Under the pieces are notes generated by a model. That model did not search any database and was not told the DNA's origin. It worked only from the letters and a program-made list of their open reading frames with translations. A stretch of DNA of 5,979 nt, from NCBI GenBank assembly GCA_002068715.1, contig MWAR01000620.1:1-5979 (forward strand). The letters are read 5' to 3'. This document shows, one piece after another, positions 1 through 5,979 of the stretch. Every line of letters starts with the position of its first letter. Position 1 is the first letter of the stretch. The position numbers and the translations under genes are program-made. The stretch comes from a bacterium ADurb.Bin374. Lineage in GTDB: Bacteria; Riflebacteria; Ozemobacteria; Ozemobacterales; Ozemobacteraceae.

Positions 1-896
1 CCCGACCTCCCTCGGCCCCGCACACTTCGCGACGCTGATACGGATCGTCACCCGGGCCGTCTCCGGTGCCGACATCGACGAATGGACGGTCGAGACGAAC
101 CCGGAAACCCTGTCAGGGGAAACGGCAGCCATCCTGCGCGATATTCCGGGACTCCGCCTGAGCATGGGGCTCCAGAGGCTGCGGGACGATGAACTCCAGC
201 TCCTCGGACGGAGGGGCACCCTTTCCTCCGGCCGGGAAGCCCTTGCACTGGCGCTGGCGCTGACCGGACGCGTCGGCATCGACCTGATCCTCGGCCTGCC
301 CGGCGCACCGTCCCTCGCGTCCCAACTTTCCGGCCTCGTGCGCGAATTCCCGATCGAGCATGTTTCCGCGTATTTCCTGACGGTCGAGGAGGGCACCCCT
401 CTTGCTGCACGCGTCAGCGAAGGCGGGTTTCCCGATCCGGCAGACATAGGTCCAGACGAGCTGTTCGAGGTTGCGGATGCACTCGCGGCTGCGGGGTTCG
501 AGCAGTACGAGATTTCGAACTTTGCCCGCCCGGGCGGACGGTGTCGCCATAACATGAACTACTGGAATAGCGGCGAGTATATCGGTGCCGGTCCCTCCGC
601 GGTCGGCACGCGAGCAGGAATCCGGCGCACGAAATCCTCCCCGCTGGACCAGTGGCTTTCCGGCGCTCACGACTCCACTGAAACGCTTACGGTGGAAGAC
701 CGGTTCCGCGAAACGGTCATGCTCCGTCTGCGGCTTGTCAGCGACGGCCTCGATCTCGAGGCGCTTGCGCAAACATTCGGTAGACTGCCTCAGGGTTTTG
801 AACCTGCGGTCGACAGGCAATGCAAGGCGGGAACGCTCATCAGGAAGGGCACGGTCGTCTCCCTGACCCGCCAGGGAATCACCCTCGCGAACAGGG

Positions 897-916
<20 letters not shown>
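1..916 (+). CDS. hemW: HemW-like radical SAM haem chaperone (5' partial)
   Basis: The frame is open from base 2 to a TGA at 914-916, giving 304 visible codons. Family members usually run about 375-400 residues, so some 75-90 N-terminal residues lie left of the window, including the CxxxCxxC iron-sulfur motif and the start; radical SAM chemistry therefore cannot be confirmed here. The visible part begins PTSLGP, matching the end of the family's GGGTPTSL loop. It continues with VETNPETL, LSMGLQRL..LLGR (family form SxGVQSF), IDLILGLPG, EHVSAYFLTVEEGTPLA, EQYEISNFARPG and CRHNMNYW. HNMNYW (548-565) is the HNxxYW motif implicated in haem binding by HemW. A winged-helix-like C-terminal domain ends LTRQGITLANRVIADLF. 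Known role: HemW binds haem and is proposed to deliver it to haem proteins; relatives were long misannotated as oxygen-independent coproporphyrinogen oxidase HemN. The last 20 bases overlap the convergent photolyase gene. Confidence 0.93.
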
Positions 917-2293
<1,377 letters not shown>

Positions 2294-2297
<4 letters not shown>

Positions 2298-3145
2298 GCG
2301 GCAGGCTCGGATGGAGCGGGTTTCACCTCCGTCTGCGGAGCGACATATCCGGCACGGATGAACAGGGCCGCGCCGATGGCGCAGATGACGATACTCAGCC
2401 ACTGGTCACTGGTCAATCCGAGCCATGAGAGCGGATTCAGCCTGATGAACTCGACGAAGAACCGGGAAACGCCGAACCAGCAGAAGAAGAACGCCAGCCG
2501 GCGTCCGGAACCGACACGCCAGAACGGAAGCAACAGAATCCCCAATAACAGGATGTGAGATATAGATTCATACAGAGGCGTTGGGTGGACGCCAATATCG
2601 AGAGGCACGGGCTGTCCGGGGAACAATCGCAAAAAATACGACGTCAGCAGATCGTTCTTGGCACTGAGCGTCGGCACGAGGCCGTTCGGGAAATGCATCG
2701 CGCATGGGGAAAACGTCGGAATCCCGTAACAGCCGTCTCCCGCGGCGATACAGCCCAACCGTCCGACGGCATATCCGACGCTCATTCCCGGGGCGCTCAG
2801 GTCGGCGATCCGGAAGAACGGCTCGCCGGCCGCGCGCACCCGCCACCAGCTGAGGATGAACGCGAGAATATAGCCCCCGATGACCGAAAATCCGGTCGAG
2901 CCGAACAGGGTGGCGAGGGGCGCCTTCAGGAACTGCTCGGGAAGCTCGATGATATACAGCGCGCGCGACCCGACAAGACCGCCGACGATCGCCAGCAGAT
3001 AGATATCCCAGGCCAGCGCGGGGTCCGCACCGTTTTTGCGGAACTCTCGATTCGTGAAGAAGATCGCCGCGAGAAACGCCAGCGCGAGAAGGACGCCATA
3101 CGAGCCGATACGGATCGGGCCATATTGAAAGAGGATCGGATGCAT
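2294..3145 (-). CDS. lgt: prolipoprotein diacylglyceryl transferase (Lgt family)
   Basis: Inner-membrane enzyme that transfers diacylglycerol from phosphatidylglycerol to the lipobox cysteine of prolipoproteins, the first step of lipoprotein maturation. The product is 283 residues, a normal family length. It has several hydrophobic segments, roughly 14-30, 46-65, 84-101, 118-134, 196-209, 216-233 and 247-264. Recognisable landmarks are MHPILFQYGPIRIGSYG at the N-terminus, GSRALYII (59-66), GYAVGRLG (124-131), HPTPLYE (187-193) and SRFFVEFIR (227-235). Aligned by eye with E. coli Lgt, R143 corresponds to R129, and R239/R246 to R228/R235. However, the H103 position is isoleucine (I89), N146 is cysteine (C132) and E151 is aspartate (D137), in a GDGCYGIPT loop. 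I believe this loop is typical of a divergent Lgt subgroup, so lipoprotein transferase activity is likely but not certain. The hydrophilic tail ends KPAPSEPAA. The TGA at 2296-2294 overlaps the photolyase GTG. The gene is divergent from the Mut7-C gene, 37 bp away. Confidence 0.92.
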
Positions 3146-3182
3146 CGGCCCAGAATATCACACACCTGCTATCATAGGGGAT
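3146..3182. promoter_or_regulatory. short divergent intergenic region with near-symmetric -10-like box
   Basis: These 37 bp separate the lgt start (leftward) from the Mut7-C gene start (rightward). CTATCATAG at 3169-3177 is symmetric apart from its central base. It reads TATCAT on the + strand (3170-3175) and TATGAT on the - strand (3176-3171), each one mismatch from the TATAAT -10 consensus. No convincing -35 hexamer lies 16-18 bp away on either side. A + strand start from this box would fall at about 3182, leaving almost no leader before the ATG at 3183. The promoter call is inference only. Confidence 0.3.
3176..3180 (+). promoter_or_regulatory. possible ribosome binding site of the Mut7-C gene
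   Basis: AGGGG lies two bases before the ATG at 3183. The spacing is shorter than the usual 5-9 bases, so the match is weak. No better Shine-Dalgarno sequence exists in the 37-bp gap, and the next in-frame ATG (codon 59) would remove most of the ubiquitin-like domain. The ATG at 3183 therefore stands on domain content more than on this site. Confidence 0.35.
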
Positions 3183-3941
3183 ATGGACGCTGCAAAAAAC
3201 ATTCCCACGGCCGACGTGCGCTTTTTCGGGGAACTGACGGATTTCCTTCCGCCCGGGAAGCGCGATGCCGACCTGTCCGTCGAACTTGTCGGTTCGCCGG
3301 CCGTGAAGGACGTGATCGAGGGGCTGGGAGTCCCGCATCCGGAAGTCGACGCCATCATGATCAACGGCATGGAGGCTGCGTTCAGGAGCCGCCTCGTGCC
3401 TCGCGACCGCGTCGAGGTTTTCCCGGATGCCCGCGATAGCGGCACGCCGTGTCAGGGAGGCTTGAAACCCCCTTTCGAGCCGGCGCGCGGGTTCATCCTC
3501 GACGTGCATCTCGGTAAACTGGCGCGATGGCTGAGACTGCTTGGATTCGACACTTTATATAGCAACAGTTACTCAGACCACGAGATCGTCGAGACGGCGG
3601 CCGGCCAGGGCAGATTCATCCTGACCTGCGACATTCGGCTGCTCATGCACGGCAGCGTTCGCTGGGGCCGCTGGATACGGGAGCGACAGCCGCGCCGACA
3701 ACTCTCTGAAGTCGTCGGACGGCTGTCGCTGAGGCGCCATTTCGCCCCGTTCACGCGTTGCATGCGTTGCAACGGCCTGCTGGCGCCGGCATCGCGAAAC
3801 GATGTCAGAGACCGGGTTCCGCCTCTGGCAGCGCAGCTCTACGACCTGTTTGCCCGCTGCACCGTTTGTGGAAAGGTCTACTGGGAAGGTTCACACATGG
3901 GCGGAATGCAGTCGCTAATCGACCTCGCGACCACCGGATGA
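3183..3941 (+). CDS. ubiquitin-like domain / Mut7-C PIN-type RNase fusion with zinc ribbon
   Basis: A 252-residue cytoplasmic protein of the Mut7-C family. Residues about 10-82 form a ubiquitin-like (ThiS/MoaD-type) beta-grasp domain: VRFFGELTDFL, a VKDVIEGLGVPHPEVD segment, then IMINGMEAAFRSRLVPRDRVEVFP, the typical end of the Mut7-C ubiquitin module. No diglycine tail is exposed, because the chain runs straight on into the nuclease domain. Residues about 103-165 form the PIN-like Mut7-C core, FILDVHLGKLARWLRLLGFDT (103-124) and RFILTCDIRLL (144-154). The acidic residues D107, D123, D132/E134 and D150 are candidates for the metal site. A C-terminal zinc ribbon uses CMRC (C193, C196) and CTVC (C226, C229), followed by the family's YWEGSH (233-238). 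Family knowledge predicts single-strand RNA cleavage, but substrates of bacterial members are poorly known. An AT-rich codon patch with TTA, TAT and AGT lies at about 3549-3575. The stop abuts the convergent azoR stop. Confidence 0.9.
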   Translation: MDAAKNIPTADVRFFGELTDFLPPGKRDADLSVELVGSPAVKDVIEGLGVPHPEVDAIMINGMEAAFRSRLVPRDRVEVFPDARDSGTPCQGGLKPPFEPARGFILDVHLGKLARWLRLLGFDTLYSNSYSDHEIVETAAGQGRFILTCDIRLLMHGSVRWGRWIRERQPRRQLSEVVGRLSLRRHFAPFTRCMRCNGLLAPASRNDVRDRVPPLAAQLYDLFARCTVCGKVYWEGSHMGGMQSLIDLATTG

Positions 3942-4565
3942 TCAGAAGGTCAGGCTCCGCGCCGTGGCGAGCGCCTCGTCGAGGCGTTTCTGCGCGGCAT
4001 CGGGGCCTCCGGCCAGCGTGGGCTGGATGTTGATGAACGTCGGATCTTTCAAGCCGATGAATCCCAGCATCGTTTTCAGGGTCGGCACGACGAGATCCAT
4101 CGCTTCACCGCCGCTCCCGGGACCGTAATCGCCGCCGCGTGCCGTGACGACGACGACGCGCTTGTCGCCAGCCAGGCCTTCCACGCCGTTCGCCGTATAT
4201 CTGAAGAGGTAGCGTGGCTGGAGAATGACATCGAAGTAGTGTTTCAGGACGTAAGGGATGCCGAAGTTCCACATCGGACTGTCGATGACGACGACGTCGG
4301 CGGCCTTGAACCGTTCGATATGGGCCTCGATCGGTTTCCAGGCAGGCCGGGTCGCTTCGTCGAGTTCCTTACCGCTGAGCAGGCGGTATTTATTGTTAAC
4401 GGTATTCAATGTCAGCCGTGGAAGTTCCTCGGCGAACAGATCCAGCGTATCCACCTTCCCGTCGGGATGCTGACGGCGGAACCGCTCGACGACGGCGTTT
4501 CCCACGCGATAGGAGAACGAAGCCTCGCCGCGTGGGCTGGCGACTATATGAAGCAAGGTTTTCAT
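3942..4565 (-). CDS. azoR: FMN-dependent NAD(P)H azoreductase / quinone reductase
   Basis: A 207-residue flavodoxin-fold protein, close to the roughly 200 residues of E. coli AzoR. Members bind FMN as homodimers in the cytoplasm and use NAD(P)H to reduce quinones by two electrons, and azo bonds and nitroaromatics in vitro. The visible FMN-site elements are IVASPRGEASFSYR (7-20, phosphate loop), SPMWNFGIPYVLKHYFD (96-112, the MWNF isoalloxazine contact) and VTARGGDYG (140-148). NKYRLLSGKEL (58-68) is also a family landmark. The ATG at 4565-4563 has an excellent Shine-Dalgarno, AGGAGG at 4577-4572, six bases upstream. The gene is second in a two-gene operon, 28 bp after the marR stop, so it is probably controlled by that repressor. 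The physiological substrate is probably a quinone or other electrophile, but this is inferred from the family and the context. Confidence 0.93.
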   Translation of the reverse strand: MKTLLHIVASPRGEASFSYRVGNAVVERFRRQHPDGKVDTLDLFAEELPRLTLNTVNNKYRLLSGKELDEATRPAWKPIEAHIERFKAADVVVIDSPMWNFGIPYVLKHYFDVILQPRYLFRYTANGVEGLAGDKRVVVVTARGGDYGPGSGGEAMDLVVPTLKTMLGFIGLKDPTFINIQPTLAGGPDAAQKRLDEALATARSLTF

Positions 4566-4571
4566 GGAATT

Positions 4572-4577
4572 CCTCCT
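4572..4577 (-). promoter_or_regulatory. strong ribosome binding site of azoR
   Basis: AGGAGG on the - strand, six bases before the azoR ATG, fixes the start. It lies in the 28-bp gap after the marR stop, which shows no promoter or terminator. azoR therefore probably has its own efficient translation start on a shared message. Confidence 0.8.
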
Positions 4578-4593
4578 GGCATTCTTTTCTATT

Positions 4594-5049
4594 TCAGATA
4601 GTATCTTTTTTCAGGCCGAGCTTTTTGCACAGCCGGGCGAGCTCGATCTGTTCGTCGGACGTCAGCACCGCCATCTCGGAGGCGATCAGCTCAGCATGGG
4701 GGGGCAGCAGCCGCTCGATCAGATCGCGCCCCGCACGGGTCAGAGCGACCCGTTTCACGCGCCGGTCGTTCAGGCCGGACCGGCGCTCGACCAGCCCGTC
4801 ACGTTCGAGATTGTCGATGACGAGCGTCAGGTTGCCGGCCGTCTTGAGGATCTTACGCCCGAGTTCGCCCGGGCTCAAAGGCCCGAGATGATGCAGCGAT
4901 TCAAGCACGCCGAAACGGCTTTCGGTCAACCCGGCCGCCGATATGACATCCCTCGTGCGCCTCGATATCGAATCGGCCGCCCGTAACAGCTTGATGAAGG
5001 CGTCGAGCGCCTGCGTCTCCTTCCGGCTTCCGGCATAGTGCGTACTCAT
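4594..5049 (-). CDS. MarR family transcriptional regulator
   Basis: A 151-residue winged-helix repressor, normal length for MarR. Residues about 10-40 and 112-145 are the helical dimerisation ends. LSPGELGRKILKT (58-70) and AGNLTLVIDNLERDGLVERR (71-90) form the helix-turn-helix with its recognition helix. SGLNDRRVKRVALTRAGRDL (91-110) is the wing, with the conserved DRR. The start is set at the ATG at 5049-5047, seven bases after AAAGGAG (5063-5057); the GTG one codon upstream is the alternative. The TAGNLTxVIDNLE..L pattern resembles regulators of quinone/azoreductase genes such as Bacillus MhqR, which agrees with azoR directly downstream. The only cysteine is C141, near the C-terminus, so a two-cysteine redox switch is not available within one monomer. 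Its own promoter contains a palindrome that overlaps the -10 box, suggesting autorepression. The inducing ligand is unknown. Confidence 0.92.
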   Translation of the reverse strand: MSTHYAGSRKETQALDAFIKLLRAADSISRRTRDVISAAGLTESRFGVLESLHHLGPLSPGELGRKILKTAGNLTLVIDNLERDGLVERRSGLNDRRVKRVALTRAGRDLIERLLPPHAELIASEMAVLTSDEQIELARLCKKLGLKKDTI

Positions 5050-5056
5050 CACGCAA

Positions 5057-5063
5057 CTCCTTT
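5057..5063 (-). promoter_or_regulatory. ribosome binding site of marR gene
   Basis: AAAGGAG on the - strand, seven bases before the ATG at 5049-5047 and four before the GTG at 5052-5050. The spacing favours the ATG as the true start. Confidence 0.7.
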
Positions 5064-5088
5064 AATATCAAAATATCTAATATTAAAG
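5060..5088. promoter_or_regulatory. probable MarR operator (inverted repeat)
   Basis: CTTTAATAT (5060-5068) and ATATTAAAG (5080-5088) are perfect 9-bp inverted arms separated by 11 bp. A nested AATAT-CTA-ATATT lies at 5072-5084. The site is a very AT-rich island in a GC-rich window and covers the predicted -10 box, part of the spacer and the edge of the ribosome binding site of marR. This placement is what an autorepressing MarR dimer would use. That MarR itself binds here is inferred. Confidence 0.65.
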
Positions 5089-5097
5089 TTATGTCAA
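5070..5097 (-). promoter_or_regulatory. sigma70-type promoter of the marR-azoR operon
   Basis: On the - strand a perfect TTGACA -35 hexamer (5097-5092) is followed after 16 bp by TATTTT (5075-5070), which matches TATAAT at four of six positions. Transcription would begin near 5063, giving a leader of about 14 bases and cutting into the Shine-Dalgarno region, so the true -10 or start could lie a few bases further upstream. The strong -35 and weak -10 are overlapped by the inverted repeat at 5060-5088. Confidence 0.6.
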
Positions 5098-5117
5098 GCG
5101 AATTCGTATCCGACCAT

Positions 5118-5162
5118 GGAAAACGAGCGTCGCCGCCAGGCAGATCCCGGCGGCGACGCTCG
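5118..5162 (-). terminator. intrinsic terminator of the repeat-protein gene
   Basis: Perfect 14-bp inverted arms, CGAGCGTCGCCGCC (5124-5137) and GGCGGCGACGCTCG (5149-5162), enclose an 11-base loop that can close two more G-C pairs. On the - strand the GC-rich stem is followed by TTTT (5123-5120), then CC. It lies 18 bp beyond the stop of the gene ending at 5181, so it should end that transcript before the marR promoter. The T run is short. Confidence 0.8.
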
Positions 5163-5180
5163 CGAAAGTCTTTTCTGGTG

Positions 5181-5979
5181 TCAGTTCGAGTTCGTGACGA
5201 CGATTCCCGTCACCTGGGTCGTCGAGACGGTTTCTATCTCGAGCTCGGTTCCGGCGGGAAGCACCGCATCCTGCCCTTTCACGAAGGCGCCCCCGACGAG
5301 ACCGACCGGTCCCATCGCGAGGTAGCCAAGTACCGATGCGCCGGCCGCCATGCCCAGTTTTTTGCGGTCGAGCTCGCTTCCCGCAAAGCCTGTGATTTTC
5401 ACCGGAATACCCGTCGAATCGATGCCGGGAATATCGTTCACCAGCAGCTTGATGAAGCCCGAGCGGCCGAACCGGCCGCCGCGACGCACTTTTTCGACTT
5501 CGCCGACGACCGGCGCGCCCCGGCTGACGACCAGGATGGAGCGATCGATCAGCAGATCTCCGGCAAGGGCCAGCGACACCGGGTCGCCTTCCTTGACGGC
5601 CGAACTGGAGATGGGTGCGGTGAGCTTGACGCGAAACATCGTTCCGGCAGGAATCTTCACCGGATGCAGCGAGATGATGCCGCTGTCGAGCGTCATCTGC
5701 ATGAGCTGTTCCACACGAAACGCTAGGGGTTCGGAGGACGTCTGCCCTGCGATCGACGTATCGAGCGCCGCAATCCGCTCGGCAAGTTTTCCACCGCGCG
5801 TCTCGTGAAACACCTTCCACTCCAGGAAGTTGAGTTTCATGTCGAGCGAGGGGGTGCCGGTCGAGCCCTTGAACACGAGGGTGATCAGATTCGCTGCCCG
5901 ATGGGAAGTCGACCGGCCCATGCGCCGGCCGAGCAGGTCGGTTTCGAGTTTGCCGAGGCGGGCCGCGATATCGCCGGTC
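5181..5979 (-). CDS. tandem-repeat protein of unknown function (5' partial)
   Basis: The frame is open from the right edge (first full codon at 5978) to a TGA at 5183-5181, giving 265 visible residues. The true start and any signal peptide lie outside the window; the ATG at 5921 is internal to the repeat region. I do not recognise a named family. Residues 4-100 hold five units of 20-21 residues, roughly RLxxLExxLxG, with the basic residue at R7, R27, K48, R68 and R88 and leucine at L11, L31, L52, L72 and L92. These are probably short amphipathic helices. A beta-rich part follows, from KIPAGTMFRVKLTAPISS (108-125) through SVKEGDPVSL-type and SRGAPVVGEVEKV segments to about 200. A glycine-rich hydrophobic stretch (about 209-234, LGMAAGASVLGYLAMGPVGL) comes next, then a second motif LPAGTELEIE (240-249). 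IPAGT-type beta segments recall secretion or envelope beta-barrel proteins such as VirB10/TrbI only loosely. An envelope or exported location is inference. Confidence 0.8.
   Translation of the reverse strand, partial: TGDIAARLGKLETDLLGRRMGRSTSHRAANLITLVFKGSTGTPSLDMKLNFLEWKVFHETRGGKLAERIAALDTSIAGQTSSEPLAFRVEQLMQMTLDSGIISLHPVKIPAGTMFRVKLTAPISSSAVKEGDPVSLALAGDLLIDRSILVVSRGAPVVGEVEKVRRGGRFGRSGFIKLLVNDIPGIDSTGIPVKITGFAGSELDRKKLGMAAGASVLGYLAMGPVGLVGGAFVKGQDAVLPAGTELEIETVSTTQVTGIVVTNSN

Noticed and set aside
860..877. TCCCTG ... CAGGGA hairpin near the photolyase stop as a terminator
   Set aside because: It is inside the hemW coding region and no T run follows on the - strand.
2298..2402. Photolyase start at the ATG at 2402 (501 residues)
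   Set aside because: The extra 35 residues lie wholly within lgt coding sequence in another frame and resemble nothing in class II photolyases. The GTG at 2297 gives a normal N-terminus.
3549..3575. AT-rich patch in the Mut7-C gene as a sign of insertion or transfer
   Set aside because: The reading frame and protein motifs run through it without a break. It looks like local codon variation.
3972..3989. CGCCTC-GTC-GAGGCG-TTT as a terminator for the + strand Mut7-C gene
   Set aside because: The stem is only 6 bp with a 3-base loop and three Ts, and it lies inside azoR coding sequence (the RLDEA segment), where such a sequence is easily coincidental.
5679..5978. DNA-level tandem repeat in the right-edge gene
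   Set aside because: The periodicity is visible only in the protein pattern; the nucleotide units are too diverged for a recent DNA repeat expansion.

Overview
The window comes from a GC-rich bacterial chromosome. The reading frames are strongly biased to G or C at the third position, which produces many long antisense shadow frames. Seven protein genes fill almost all of it. No rRNA, tRNA, CRISPR array, transposase or phage gene is visible. The gene set (HemW, Lgt-family enzyme, class II photolyase, Mut7-C nuclease, MarR/AzoR pair, exported-looking repeat protein) fits a free-living, possibly diderm bacterium. The photolyase and the GDGCYG-type Lgt remind me of deltaproteobacterial or uncultured-lineage proteins, but I cannot name the phylum with confidence.

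Layout from left to right: (1) the 3' three quarters of a hemW-like radical SAM gene on the + strand, cut by the window's left edge. (2) A class II CPD photolyase on the - strand, meeting hemW tail to tail with a 20-base overlap. (3) An lgt-like gene upstream of the photolyase on the - strand; its TGA stop overlaps the photolyase's likely GTG start, so the two should be co-transcribed and translationally coupled. (4) After only 37 bp, a divergent + strand gene for a ubiquitin-like domain fused to a Mut7-C PIN-type RNase with a zinc ribbon. (5) A - strand marR-azoR operon, whose azoR stop abuts the Mut7-C stop to form the palindrome TGATCA. (6) A 128-130 bp intergenic stretch holding, for - strand transcription, an intrinsic terminator followed by the marR promoter and a probable operator. 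(7) A - strand gene open at the right edge, coding an unrecognised protein with five tandem ~20-residue repeats, two IPAGT/LPAGT beta motifs and a glycine-rich hydrophobic segment.

Functionally the window is a mixed housekeeping and stress neighbourhood: haem handling (HemW), light-driven DNA repair (photolyase), lipoprotein maturation (Lgt), RNA metabolism (Mut7-C) and quinone/azo reduction under a probable autoregulated MarR repressor. The least explained items are the repeat protein at the right edge, the ubiquitin-like/PIN fusion, and the lgt-photolyase coupling. I see no convincing new multi-gene defence or mobile system.
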